Shown here one piece after another: positions 10,452-20,313 of a DNA stretch of 43,127 nucleotides. Source of the DNA: Lachnospiraceae bacterium. Its GTDB lineage: Bacteria > Bacillota > Clostridia > Lachnospirales > Lachnospiraceae. Location: contig JAILLI010000054.1 in assembly GCA_024693225.1 (NCBI GenBank), positions 1-43,127 of the forward strand, written 5' to 3'. Under the pieces are notes generated by a model that worked only from the letters and a program-made list of their open reading frames with translations, was not told the DNA's origin and did not search any database. The translations under genes and the position numbers were made by a program. Position 1 is the first letter of the stretch, and every line of letters begins with the position of its first letter.

Positions 10452-11994
10452 TGTTATCGATCTTCATATAGAAATAGAGGATTCGCTCATACCGGAGACG
10501 GTTGTTCATGATTTTGACATTTCCGTCTCCGCGGGCGAGATCGTGGGAATAGTGGGAGAGTCCGGCTCGGGCAAGTCCATGTCGGCCCTTGCCATTGCAG
10601 GACTTCTGTCAAGAAAGGACATGAAAAAAAAGGGATCCATCATGTTTGAGGGGGAGGAGCTCCTTTCCGTTGCAAGGGCCCGTCTTCGTAAGATACAGGG
10701 CGATGATATAGCCGTGGTCTTCCAGGAACCCATGACAAGTCTGGATCCCGTAAAGACCATAGGATACCAGGTGGAAGAAGCTCTTCGGATACACAGGGAT
10801 CTGTCCGACGAGGAACTGAAGCAGGCAGCCATCTCCATGATGAGGGATGTTGAACTGCCCGACGCCGAAAACCTCTACTATAAATATCCTCATGAGCTGT
10901 CCGGAGGGATGAGACAGAGGGTCATGATAGCAGCTGCCCTCATATGCAATCCCAAGCTTTTGATCGCGGATGAGCCAACGACTGCATTGGATGTCACCAT
11001 CCAGGCCCAGATCATAGAGCTTCTGAAGCGGATCAACAAAACAAAAGGAACAGCCATCCTCTTCATATCCCATGACTTAAGTGTCGTGAGGTCCCTCTGC
11101 AGCCGGGTCCTTGTCATGAACAAGGGCAGGATAGTGGAAAGCGGTCCCGTAGACCGGATCTTTACGTCACCTGCGGAGGAATACACTAAAAATCTGATCA
11201 GGGCCATACCTAAATTCGAAAAAAGAGCGAGCGTTATTGATAATGGCGACAAAAAACCGATACTGACAGTCAAAAATGTCAGCGCCAGATATAAAAAGAT
11301 CACAGGTTATTTTTCTCCGGGATCCAGGCAGAAGCTTGTGGTAAAGAATGCATCCTTTACCATGTACGAGGGAGAGATCATGGGTCTTGTGGGAGAGAGC
11401 GGAAGCGGGAAGACGACCCTGGGCAAGACCATACTCGGAATGCTCGATGATACTGAAGGTGAGATAATACATTATTCCGACAGGCCCCAGATGGTATTCC
11501 AGGACCCTTACGGATCGCTTAACCCCCGTAAGACGGTCGGCTGGATACTGCAGGAGCCCCTCAGGATAAGAGGGGGACAGCCGGCAGAGGAGATGTGCGA
11601 AAAAGCAAAGGAGATGCTGGGACTTGTGGGACTTGACGAAAGCTTTATGAACAGAAAGCCCAATGCCCTGTCAGGCGGTCAGAGGCAGAGGGTCTGCATA
11701 GCCCTTGCCCTTATGCTCGGCCCCAAGCTCATAATCGCTGATGAGCCGGTCTCGGCACTTGATGTTACAGTGCAGGATCAGGTATTAAATCTCCTTATAA
11801 GGCTGAACAGGGAGCTGGGAATAGCCATTTTGTTCATATCCCATGATCTTAAGGTCGTATATGAGCTTTGTTCGCGTATCATAGTCATGAAGGACGGGGT
11901 CATAGTCGAGCAGGGAACGGATATGGAGATATACAATGATCCCAAGGATCCTTATACAAAACAGCTGTTATCCAGTGCCGGATACACAAAATAA
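10444..11994 (+). CDS. Peptide ABC transporter ATP-binding protein, fused DppD-DppF type (two ATPase domains)
   Basis: Two Walker A (GESGSGKS, GESGSGKT), two LSGG signatures (ELSGGMRQR, ALSGGQRQR), two Walker B (LLIADEPTTALD, LIIADEPVSALD). Confidence 0.95.
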   Translation: MLDVIDLHIEIEDSLIPETVVHDFDISVSAGEIVGIVGESGSGKSMSALAIAGLLSRKDMKKKGSIMFEGEELLSVARARLRKIQGDDIAVVFQEPMTSLDPVKTIGYQVEEALRIHRDLSDEELKQAAISMMRDVELPDAENLYYKYPHELSGGMRQRVMIAAALICNPKLLIADEPTTALDVTIQAQIIELLKRINKTKGTAILFISHDLSVVRSLCSRVLVMNKGRIVESGPVDRIFTSPAEEYTKNLIRAIPKFEKRASVIDNGDKKPILTVKNVSARYKKITGYFSPGSRQKLVVKNASFTMYEGEIMGLVGESGSGKTTLGKTILGMLDDTEGEIIHYSDRPQMVFQDPYGSLNPRKTVGWILQEPLRIRGGQPAEEMCEKAKEMLGLVGLDESFMNRKPNALSGGQRQRVCIALALMLGPKLIIADEPVSALDVTVQDQVLNLLIRLNRELGIAILFISHDLKVVYELCSRIIVMKDGVIVEQGTDMEIYNDPKDPYTKQLLSSAGYTK

Positions 11995-12099
11995 ATAATG
12001 TCTTTAGTTATTTTATAAAAAGTGTTAAGGATTCCTGATAATTGCCGATATTAGTATTGCAAACTAAAATTAATGTGATATAATTCTCATATACGTTTT

Positions 12100-12534
12100 A
12101 TGTTAACCATCAGATCCGGGGCTGACATGAACGTGGGGGAGCAGGATATGATACAGGGAATTGATAATTATTCAAACAGCATAATGAATGCATACAGGGT
12201 CCAGAACAATCCCGGTGATGCAACATTAAGAAAGCTTAACAGCCAGGCCGAGGATCAGGCTCAGGAGAAGAAGGCCGAAGCGGCTTCTCCTTCCATAGAC
12301 CTCCGCCTTGACGATATACGTCCCAGGCAGAATGCCAGTCTCGAAGATATATCATTAAGCCTTAATGAGCCCAAAGCATTTGAGATGAAAGGTAAGGATG
12401 CCGATATCACATCACTTGATATGGATAAGGCCATCTCGGATATGCAGAAGGATCAGGCCCTTATGCAGTACCAGTATTTTGTAGGCGAGACTAACGTTTT
12501 GGCAGATGAAGACGGAATAGTGATAGCCAAATAG
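12100..12534 (+). CDS. Conserved-looking hypothetical protein; start uncertain (alternatives ATG 12127 or 12148)
   Basis: Open frame with coding-like composition, between the ABC operon and a terminator; no recognised domain. Confidence 0.55.
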   Translation: MLTIRSGADMNVGEQDMIQGIDNYSNSIMNAYRVQNNPGDATLRKLNSQAEDQAQEKKAEAASPSIDLRLDDIRPRQNASLEDISLSLNEPKAFEMKGKDADITSLDMDKAISDMQKDQALMQYQYFVGETNVLADEDGIVIAK

Positions 12535-12552
12535 GGAATTTAATTTGATCAT

Positions 12553-12582
12553 AACCTCTTGCATTTTGCAAGAGGTTTTTTT
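12553..12582 (+). terminator. Intrinsic terminator
   Basis: AACCTCTTGCA-tt-TTGCAAGAGGTT followed by T-run. Confidence 0.87.
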
Positions 12583-12594
12583 ATACTCTTTCCC

Positions 12595-13989
12595 ATGAGT
12601 GAAGGCAGGAAGAAAGAAATACTATCATGCGCAGGTCTCTTATTCGTGACCGTCAACTGGGGTCTCAGCTTTGTATTCATCAAATCATCCCTTGATGTGA
12701 TGCCGCCTCTTTATATGCTGGGTATAAGGTTTACTGTCGGCGGACTGCTGCTGGCGGTCTTTTTTTGGAGGAAGCTGGCGGGAGCCGGAAGGACATGCTT
12801 TATCCAAGGGTCGATAATAGGCGTTACTTTATATATAGCCGAGGTCTTCCAGACATACGGCTGTAAATATACAACTGCCGGTAAGAATGCCTTCCTGACG
12901 ACCATATATGTCATCCTTGTCCCTTTCATGCATTATATATTCAACAAGGTCAGACCCAGGTTCAGATATATAATAGCAGCTGTCATCGGATTCTGGGGTA
13001 TAGGTCTTATCTCTCTTACGGGGTCGTTTACGATAGAGATGGGAGATACGCTCACTCTTATATGCGGTATATTTTATGCCCTGCAGATCATAGTGATAGC
13101 AAGATATGCCGTAAGAAGCGATACCATAGTCCTTGTCATCTGGGAGTTTATTGTAACGGGCCTGCTCTCGTTAGCATCTGCCCCTTTTGCATCGGGCCCT
13201 ATGACTTCCGCCATGTTCACAAGAGGGTCAGTCATAAGCCTGGTCTTTCTTATCATATTTCCAACCATATTCGGATACGGTCTGCAGGTGGTATGCCAGA
13301 AATATGCCCCGCCCGCCCCGGCATCGATCATCATGGGTATGGAAGCAGTGTTTGCCGTGATAGCGTCCTACATCTTCCTGCATGAGGTCATGACGGCCCG
13401 GATGGTGACCGGATGCCTTATGATGATACTGGCCATGCTGCTTGTGGAGATAGATATCACGGGTTATTTTTACCCGGATGCCTACCTGGACAGCGCCTAT
13501 ATGATCGATTACCGGAAGCTTTATTCAGAGGGTATAAGGGGGATCATATTCGATATCGACAATACCCTGGTCATGCACGGATATCCGCCGGATGACCGGG
13601 CGGTAGATCTTCTTCGAAGGCTTGATGAGATGGGTTTTGCCATCCTCTTTCTGTCAAACAATAAAGAAGAACGTGTCAGGACCTTTCGTGACGGCAGCGT
13701 GCCATCGGCATTTTACATATACAAGGCTTCAAAACCGGCATCAGCCGGTTACAAAAATGCCATGAAGATCATGGGCACAAACAGGGAGAGCACGATAATT
13801 ATAGGAGACCAGCTCTTTACGGACATATGGGGGGCAAAGCGGTGCGGGATCAGGAACATACTGGTAAAGCCCATCCATAAGAAGGAAGAGATACAGATAA
13901 TACTGAAGAGACTGCTTGAGAGGATAGTCCTGTCATCATATGTAAGGTCAAAGATGGCAGAAGAGGAAAGCTCTTCAAAAAAGAGTTGA
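12595..13989 (+). CDS. DMT/EamA-family transporter fused in frame to a YqeG-type HAD (IIIA) phosphatase
   Basis: N-terminal ten-TM EamA-like region (MPPLYMLGIRFTVGGLLLAV... GMEAVFAVIASYIFLHE) then YPDAYLDSAYMIDYRKLYSEGIRGIIFDIDNTLV...SNNKEERV...IIIGDQLFTDIWGAKRCGIRNILVKPI. Confidence 0.88.
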   Translation: MSEGRKKEILSCAGLLFVTVNWGLSFVFIKSSLDVMPPLYMLGIRFTVGGLLLAVFFWRKLAGAGRTCFIQGSIIGVTLYIAEVFQTYGCKYTTAGKNAFLTTIYVILVPFMHYIFNKVRPRFRYIIAAVIGFWGIGLISLTGSFTIEMGDTLTLICGIFYALQIIVIARYAVRSDTIVLVIWEFIVTGLLSLASAPFASGPMTSAMFTRGSVISLVFLIIFPTIFGYGLQVVCQKYAPPAPASIIMGMEAVFAVIASYIFLHEVMTARMVTGCLMMILAMLLVEIDITGYFYPDAYLDSAYMIDYRKLYSEGIRGIIFDIDNTLVMHGYPPDDRAVDLLRRLDEMGFAILFLSNNKEERVRTFRDGSVPSAFYIYKASKPASAGYKNAMKIMGTNRESTIIIGDQLFTDIWGAKRCGIRNILVKPIHKKEEIQIILKRLLERIVLSSYVRSKMAEEESSSKKS

Positions 13990-14068
13990 ATTATTGCCGG
14001 TCTTAATGTAAACTATCTAAGAATCTGATAAGGACAACCATATATTCATTTCAAGGAGGAGTAGTCGG

Positions 14069-14626
14069 ATGATTTCAGCTGGTGATTTCAGGAACGGTGT
14101 TACTGTTGAGATAGATAACCAGATCTTTCAGATTATCGAGTTTCAGCATGTTAAACCGGGAAAAGGCGCAGCCTTTGTTAGAACTAAATTAAAGAATATC
14201 GTTAACGGCGGTGTAGTGGAGAAGTCTTTCCGTCCCACGGAGAAGTTCCCCCAGGCACGTATTGATAGAAAAGACATGCAGTATCTGTACAGTGACGGTG
14301 ATCTGTATTACTTCATGGATACGGAGAACTTCGAGCAGATAGCTCTCAACAGTGATACTGTCGGTGATACCCTCAAGTTTGTCAAGGAGAATGAGATGGT
14401 CAAGGTATGCGGACATAACGGAAACGTGTTCGCCATCGAGCCTCCGCTCTTTGTGGAACTCGAGATCACCGAGACGGAGCCGGGCTTCAAGGGTGATACG
14501 GCCACCGGTGCTACCAAGCCCGCAACCGTGGAGACAGGAGCCAACGTTAACGTACCGCTTTTCGTAGAGGTCGGAGACAAGATCAAGATCGATACGAGAA
14601 CCGGTGAGTATTTATCCAGAGTTTAG
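14069..14626 (+). CDS. efp: Elongation factor P
   Basis: [46 protein letters not shown] aaggaggag. Confidence 0.98.
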   Translation: MISAGDFRNGVTVEIDNQIFQIIEFQHVKPGKGAAFVRTKLKNIVNGGVVEKSFRPTEKFPQARIDRKDMQYLYSDGDLYYFMDTENFEQIALNSDTVGDTLKFVKENEMVKVCGHNGNVFAIEPPLFVELEITETEPGFKGDTATGATKPATVETGANVNVPLFVEVGDKIKIDTRTGEYLSRV

Positions 14627-14636
14627 TTTGAACCAG

Positions 14637-14660
14637 AAGGCTGCGTAAGCAGCCTTTTTT
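14637..14660 (+). terminator. Intrinsic terminator after efp
   Basis: AAGGCTGC-gtaa-GCAGCCTTTTTT. Confidence 0.87.
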
Positions 14661-14757
14661 ATTGCGCATTTTCCGTTTCTGATCACCTTGACATCTGGCA
14701 TGGGCCCGGCGAGAGCTGCAATAGGGACCGTGCTTTATCAGAAAGGAGATTTGGGAA

Positions 14758-15645
14758 ATGGAATATATGGAATTCTTGGACAACGTATGCGGATATATAA
14801 ATGAGACGGCTGATGATGTCAGAGTAAGCATACATACCGCCGTAAAGAACAACGGTGTCAGGCTTTGCGGCCTGTCCTTTGCAAAGGAGGGTTACAATGC
14901 CTCACCGACCCTTTATATGGAAAATCATTACGAGGACTATCTGAAAGGGTCGGATATCTGTGAGATCGGTGATGCCATCCTGGCGTCTTACAGGGAAAAT
15001 TCCCCCTCGGTCAGCCTGGACATGTCTTTTTTTGAGGATTACGAGCTTGTAAAGGACCGTCTGTACATCAAGCTTGTAAACAGGGAGAAAAACGAGGAAT
15101 TTCTTAAGGAGGTACCCCATGAGGACTTTCTTGATCTTGCCATAGTGGCCTATGTCAGGATGTATGACAGGAGGATAGGAAACGGACTCATAATGGTCAG
15201 AAACGAACATTTGAAGCTCTGGGGGAAGGATGCGAAGACCATACTCGATAAGGCAAAGGCAAATACACATGACCATGAGGATTTTAACCTGAAGCATATA
15301 CTGGATGTGATGAATTCCCTGGGGTATAAGGAAATGGATGTATGTGAAGACGACAGGCCGGATTTTCCCATGTATGTCGTCACCAACAAGAGGATGCAGA
15401 ACGGGGCCGCAGTCCTTACCATGAAGGATAAGCTTAAGGAGTTCGGAAGGATGATAGGGGAGGACTATTACATCATACCCAGCTCGGTCCATGAACTGAT
15501 ACTCCTTGGCAGAAAGGGAAGCGATTCGGCCGACGATCTTGATGTGATGATAAGAGAGGTAAATTCAACCCAACTCGGTCCGGAGGAAGTGCTGGCCGAT
15601 CATGCCTATCTTTACAGGGTAAATGATGATGTCCTGATGTTTTGA
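14758..15645 (+). CDS. DUF5688-like protein
   Basis: 295-aa ORF with SD gaaaggaga; resembles DUF5688 family proteins recalled from Lachnospiraceae (not searched). Confidence 0.65.
   Translation: MEYMEFLDNVCGYINETADDVRVSIHTAVKNNGVRLCGLSFAKEGYNASPTLYMENHYEDYLKGSDICEIGDAILASYRENSPSVSLDMSFFEDYELVKDRLYIKLVNREKNEEFLKEVPHEDFLDLAIVAYVRMYDRRIGNGLIMVRNEHLKLWGKDAKTILDKAKANTHDHEDFNLKHILDVMNSLGYKEMDVCEDDRPDFPMYVVTNKRMQNGAAVLTMKDKLKEFGRMIGEDYYIIPSSVHELILLGRKGSDSADDLDVMIREVNSTQLGPEEVLADHAYLYRVNDDVLMF
15615..15645 (+). repeat. Direct repeat copy 1 (3' end of the DUF5688-like gene)
   Basis: CAGGGTAAATGATGATGTCCTGATGTTTTGA; 29/31 identical to 16135-16165. Confidence 0.9.
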
Positions 15646-16134
15646 ATCTCAGGTTCAGGATCAAATGTGGCTCAATCCCAGTGGCAGGGGATTGGGCCAT
15701 TTCTTCCGCATGGCTTGCTGACAGGAAATAATCAGCGGACATAAAAGATAAAGTCCTTCAAAAGGATCCGGAAATGATTTTCCCACAAAAATGTGATTGA
15801 AACACGATCCGCCATAATTTAGAATGAAAACGGGGATTTTCCCGTAAAGATATTCAACCGGATTGGCGAGAGTGTGAACATAGTGGCACAAGGTCTTCTG
15901 ATGATCTGCGTGATCAGTCTGAGAAAAGCGGGTTTGCCTGATCTTAGGCCGGCAATTGATACAGCAGATGAACAGAAGTATAGATCTTAAGGTATAACTT
16001 GGTATAGTAAAATCCGGATATCAGTTGATCCCAGTTGATACTTGAAAATGGTGGCCCTTCTACCGATGTCTTTGTTAAGGGCATCGGAAAAGAGAGAACT
16101 GCAGAGCTTTTCCATAATGTTCTTTTTGGAATGT

Positions 16135-16165
16135 CAGGGTAAATGATGATGTCTTGATATTTTGA
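16135..16165 (+). repeat. Direct repeat copy 2, upstream of tRNA-Arg
   Basis: CAGGGTAAATGATGATGTCTTGATATTTTGA; 29/31 identical to 15615-15645, offset 520 bp. Confidence 0.9.
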
Positions 16166-16182
16166 CCCCCCTATGGTATAGT
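16154..16182 (+). promoter_or_regulatory. Sigma-A-type promoter for tRNA-Arg
   Basis: TTGATA (16154-16159), 17-nt spacer, TATAGT (16177-16182), about 40 nt upstream of the tRNA. Confidence 0.65.
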
Positions 16183-16221
16183 AAACTACGTGTGAATTTG
16201 GGGGTTTTACATACCCAATAT

Positions 16222-16294
16222 GCACTCGTAGCTCAGTGGATAGAGCAGCGGTTTCCGGTGCCGCGTGTCGGGGGTTCGAATCCTCTCGGGTGCA
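16222..16294 (+). tRNA. tRNA-Arg (anticodon CCG)
   Basis: Cloverleaf can be drawn by hand: acceptor GCACTCG/CGGGTGC, D-arm GCTC..GAGC, anticodon stem GCGGT/GCCGC with loop TTCCGGT, T-loop TTCGAAT. Confidence 0.93.
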
Positions 16295-16339
16295 GTGCTC
16301 TATCATAAGGAGCAAAATGAAAGGTACAGGTTGCTTTTT

Positions 16340-17539
16340 ATGGCTAAAAAAGGTTTCAGGGAATTCCTTTTGGGACATTTGAGATATTTCATAATAGGGG
16401 GACTGTTCATTGCACTTGTCATAGTTCTCATAGTCATCTGGACAAAGGGCTCCCATAAGAGTTCCGAAGAAGATGAGAATGCATCAACTATCCCCGAGCT
16501 TGAGACCACGGTTGAGGTTCCCAAGGACAAATATGAAGAGAATGCTTATCCGGATGTCAATTCTCTTGTATCTTCATACCTTGGAGCGATGAGTACAGGT
16601 GATACGGAGACCATGGCCTCTCTTTCTTCCTCGCTCTCGGATGATATGAAGGCCTTCTATGAAGCTCAGGCCAAGTACGTTGGTAATTACTCCAATTATA
16701 ATGTATATACCAAGAAGGGACCTGCGGATAATTCATATTTCCTGCTGGCCACCTATGATCTTCTGATAAACGGGCAGAACACCCCGCTTCCGGCCCTTAT
16801 CTCACTGTATGTGTGCAGGAATGATTCCGGATCTTTATATATCAATTCCGAGAGCCTTACAGCGGATGAGGAAGCCTATATACTTGAACTTGTGGCCCAG
16901 AAGGATTTTGCCGATCTGATCAACCAGGTTGAGCTTGATTACAATTCCGCCCTTGATTCAAATGCAGCTCTGGCATCTGCGGCAACAGCTCTTAAGGACG
17001 AGATAAACAAAGATGCTCAGGAGATACTTGTTGCCAAGCAGCAGAAGGATCTCGAAGAGGCGGCCGAAGCCGAGGCTGCCGCAGCAGCGGAATCGGCGGA
17101 GGCAGGAGCCAGTCAGGTCAAGTGTACCAGCGAGAACGTCAATATAAGGGCATCCGCAAGTACCGATGCCGAGGTTCTCGGAAAGACCAAATCGGGTGAT
17201 ATCTATAAGCGGTATGAGAAGATGGAGAACGGCTGGAGCAAGATCGATTATAACGGCCAGGAAGCATATATCAAGAGCGAATACCTTGAGGAGGTGGAAA
17301 GCGCTGCCGACAGCGAAAGCTCATCCGAGGGAGAGAGTGCTGCCAAAGACTTAAAGCCCGGGGATAAGATCACCGTCAAGGAAAATGTCAATGTGAGAAA
17401 GTCGGCAAGCGAGACCGGAGAAAAGATCTCCACGGCATACAGAGGCGAGCAGTTCGAACTCATAGAACTGGCAAACGGCTGGTGCAAGATAAAATACAAA
17501 GGTGAAGAAGCATATGTCAAGGCCGACTATGTAGAATGA
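16340..17539 (+). CDS. Membrane-anchored protein with two C-terminal bacterial SH3 domains
   Basis: N-terminal TM (YFIIGGLFIALVIVLIVIW); two SH3_3-like repeats (NVNIRASASTDAEVLGKTKSGD..., NVNVRKSASETGEKISTAYRGE...). Confidence 0.85.
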   Translation: MAKKGFREFLLGHLRYFIIGGLFIALVIVLIVIWTKGSHKSSEEDENASTIPELETTVEVPKDKYEENAYPDVNSLVSSYLGAMSTGDTETMASLSSSLSDDMKAFYEAQAKYVGNYSNYNVYTKKGPADNSYFLLATYDLLINGQNTPLPALISLYVCRNDSGSLYINSESLTADEEAYILELVAQKDFADLINQVELDYNSALDSNAALASAATALKDEINKDAQEILVAKQQKDLEEAAEAEAAAAAESAEAGASQVKCTSENVNIRASASTDAEVLGKTKSGDIYKRYEKMENGWSKIDYNGQEAYIKSEYLEEVESAADSESSSEGESAAKDLKPGDKITVKENVNVRKSASETGEKISTAYRGEQFELIELANGWCKIKYKGEEAYVKADYVE

Positions 17540-17561
17540 TCGCACTTTACGGCAAAGGAAA

Positions 17562-17594
17562 AAACCCCGTAAACATCGGTTTATGGGGTTTTAT
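17562..17594 (+). terminator. Intrinsic terminator
   Basis: AAAACCCCGTAAAC-atc-GGTTTATGGGGTTTT. Confidence 0.8.
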
Positions 17595-17632
17595 TATAAG
17601 GTAAAAGCCGGGATGTGCCCGGCGGGAAGATA

Positions 17633-18361
17633 ATGGAAGAGCGTATAAGGATAAATAAATATCTGGCCGAAGCAGGCATCTGTTCAAGACGTGAGGCTGA
17701 CAGGCTGATAGAACAGGGGCAGGTTACGGTAAACGGAACGGTCGCTTCCTGCGGCATTAAGGTTTGCGATAAAGACGATGTAAGGGTCAGGGGAAAGAAG
17801 ATCGGCGGCAGGCAGAAGAAGGTATATCTTAAGTTCTATAAGCCGGCAGGCATAGTCTGTACGGCCGAAAAGCAGGAAGAGAACAACCTTATGGATTATA
17901 TAGATTATCCTGTAAGGGTCACTTACTGCGGACGCCTTGACAGGGATTCCGAGGGCCTTCTCCTTCTTTCGAACGACGGAGAACTCATGCAGAAGCTCAT
18001 GAAGGGGGCCAACGGACATGAGAGGGAGTATCTTGTCAGGGTTGACAAGCCGGTAACGGATGCCTTCATTTCAGATATGGAAAAGGGTGTCTTTCTGCCG
18101 GAGCTTAATGTTACCACCAAAAAGTGCAGGATAAGAAAAATATCAGATGTTACTTTTACCATAACCTTACAGCAGGGGCTTAACCGCCAGATAAGAAGGA
18201 TGTGCCGGCAGTTTGATTATCATGTGAGATTTCTAAAAAGGGTCAGGGTAGAGAATATCCAGCTTGGTGATATGGAGCCGGGCTCATATATGGAACTTGA
18301 AGATAAAGAACTTGCCGAGCTTAAAAGGAGAGTATATGGAAAAATCCGTAAGGATCCGTGA
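17633..18361 (+). CDS. RsuA/RluB/RluF-family rRNA pseudouridine synthase
   Basis: S4 domain RINKYLAEAGICSRREADRLI; GRLDRDSEGLLLLSNDGEL catalytic motif; GLNRQIRRM. Confidence 0.94.
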   Translation: MEERIRINKYLAEAGICSRREADRLIEQGQVTVNGTVASCGIKVCDKDDVRVRGKKIGGRQKKVYLKFYKPAGIVCTAEKQEENNLMDYIDYPVRVTYCGRLDRDSEGLLLLSNDGELMQKLMKGANGHEREYLVRVDKPVTDAFISDMEKGVFLPELNVTTKKCRIRKISDVTFTITLQQGLNRQIRRMCRQFDYHVRFLKRVRVENIQLGDMEPGSYMELEDKELAELKRRVYGKIRKDP

Positions 18362-20294
18362 ACTCGTAAATATATTAAATGATGCATCAAGAGCGTATTA
18401 TGCCGGGGATACGGAGGTCATGAGCAATTATGAATATGATCGCCTCTATGATGAACTTACCTCCCTTGAAGAGGAGACCGGTATAGTTCTTGCAAACAGC
18501 CCGACAAGGACAGTAGGCTACGAATCCGTGGACGAGCTTCCCAAGGAAAGGCACGCATCCCCCATGCTATCGCTGGATAAGACCAAGGACCGCGAGGCCC
18601 TGCGAGACTGGCTTGGGGATCAGGAAGGGCTTCTGTCGTGGAAACTGGACGGACTTACCATAGTCCTGACCTATTCGCAGGGAAAGCTTGAAAAGGCTGT
18701 GACAAGGGGTAACGGTGAGGTCGGTGAGGTGATCACGGCAAATGCGAGGACCTTTGTAAATCTGCCGGCAGCTATCCCCTTTAAGGGGACCCTGGTGCTC
18801 AGGGGCGAAGCCGTCATCGGATACAGTGATTTTGAAAAGATCAATGAAGCAATACCCGAGGTGGAAAGCAGATACAAGAACCCCAGGAACCTGTGTTCCG
18901 GATCGGTCCGCCAGCTCTCAAGCCGGATCACGGCCCAGCGTCATGTGAAGTTCTTTGCCTTCAGCCTGGTATCAGCCGATGGCATTGATTTTGCAAACAG
19001 AAGGACAAAGCAGCTTGAGTTCCTCAAAGAGATGGGCTTTGAAGTCGTTGAATATTTTCCGGTCAATGCGGATACCGTAACAGACCGTGTAGGCTACTTC
19101 GAGGAAGCCATAAAGGGTAATGATATACCTTCGGACGGACTGGTACTGACGCTTGATGATCTTGAGTATTCGGCTTCCCTGGGCCGTACGGCCAAGTTTC
19201 CAAGGGATTCCATTGCTTTCAAGTGGGCGGATGAGATAAAGGAGACAAAACTTCTTGAGATAGAATGGAGTCCGTCGAGAACGGGGCTTATAAACCCTGT
19301 TGCCATATTTGAGCCAGTGGAGCTTGAGGGGACTACGGTCAGCCGGGCCAGCGTCCATAATATAAGTATAATAGAAAGCCTGAAGCTGGGGATAGGGGAT
19401 ACCATCACCGTCTACAAGGCCAATATGATCATACCCCAGATCGCAGAAGATCTTACCGGAAGCGGGAATCTTACGATACCCTCAAAGTGCCCCGCCTGCG
19501 GTGGTGATACAGCCATAATGAACGATAAGGGCACCAGGACTCTTGTGTGTACCAACCCCGAATGCAGTGCAAAGAAGATCAAGAGTTTTACCCTCTTTGT
19601 GAGCCGTGATGCCATGCAGATCGACGGCATGAGCGAAGCTACTCTTGAAAAGCTGGCGGGACGCGGCATGATAAGGGAATATGCCGACATATACAGACTG
19701 GACCGGTACAGAGATGAAATCTGCCGGATGGACGGTTTTGGAGACAAGTCCTATAAGAATATGATCGACTGTATCGAAAAGAGCCGCACGACCACTCTGG
19801 TAAGGGTGATCTATTCGCTGGGCATCCCCAATGTCGGCCTGTCGAATGCCAAGGTCCTTTGCAGGCATTTCGACCATGACCTTGAGAGGATAAGAAAGGC
19901 CGGGGTGGAAGAGCTTTCCGCCATAGACGGTATAGGCGATGTGATAGCACAAAGCATAGTATCGTATTTTGCGGACGATAAAAAGAAGCGTATCGTAGAT
20001 GACCTTGTCGCAGAGCTTGATATAAAAAAGCCGGACACAAGCGATCAGGCCGGGAAGCTTGAAGGGATGACTTTCGTGATAACGGGATCACTTCATGGAT
20101 ATTCGGGCAGGAACGAGCTTAAGGACCTGATCGAAGGTATGGGAGGAAAGGTTGCAGGCTCTGTCAGCAGTAACACAACATGCCTTATAAACAATGATGT
20201 AACATCGGCTTCATCCAAGAACAAAAAGGCCAAAGAACTCGGGATCAGGATCATCTCCGAGGATGATTTTACGGAAGAATATCTGAAGGCCTGA
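18336..20294 (+). CDS. ligA: NAD-dependent DNA ligase LigA
   Basis: SWKLDGLTIVL (KxDG), zinc-finger CPACGG...CTNPEC, HhH repeats, C-terminal BRCT; start overlaps preceding gene. Confidence 0.96.
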   Translation: MEKSVRIRELVNILNDASRAYYAGDTEVMSNYEYDRLYDELTSLEEETGIVLANSPTRTVGYESVDELPKERHASPMLSLDKTKDREALRDWLGDQEGLLSWKLDGLTIVLTYSQGKLEKAVTRGNGEVGEVITANARTFVNLPAAIPFKGTLVLRGEAVIGYSDFEKINEAIPEVESRYKNPRNLCSGSVRQLSSRITAQRHVKFFAFSLVSADGIDFANRRTKQLEFLKEMGFEVVEYFPVNADTVTDRVGYFEEAIKGNDIPSDGLVLTLDDLEYSASLGRTAKFPRDSIAFKWADEIKETKLLEIEWSPSRTGLINPVAIFEPVELEGTTVSRASVHNISIIESLKLGIGDTITVYKANMIIPQIAEDLTGSGNLTIPSKCPACGGDTAIMNDKGTRTLVCTNPECSAKKIKSFTLFVSRDAMQIDGMSEATLEKLAGRGMIREYADIYRLDRYRDEICRMDGFGDKSYKNMIDCIEKSRTTTLVRVIYSLGIPNVGLSNAKVLCRHFDHDLERIRKAGVEELSAIDGIGDVIAQSIVSYFADDKKKRIVDDLVAELDIKKPDTSDQAGKLEGMTFVITGSLHGYSGRNELKDLIEGMGGKVAGSVSSNTTCLINNDVTSASSKNKKAKELGIRIISEDDFTEEYLKA

Positions 20295-20313
20295 ACAATA
20301 AAGGAGGCAAAGG

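Noticed and set aside
16222-16294. tRNA-Arg as a mobile-element attachment site
   Set aside because: No integrase nearby and no second copy of the tRNA 3' end seen in the window
15661-16456. Minus-strand ORFs across the 15.66-16.46 kb gap as a transposase remnant
   Set aside because: No transposase motif recognised, and one ORF crosses the tRNA; left as an unexplained segment
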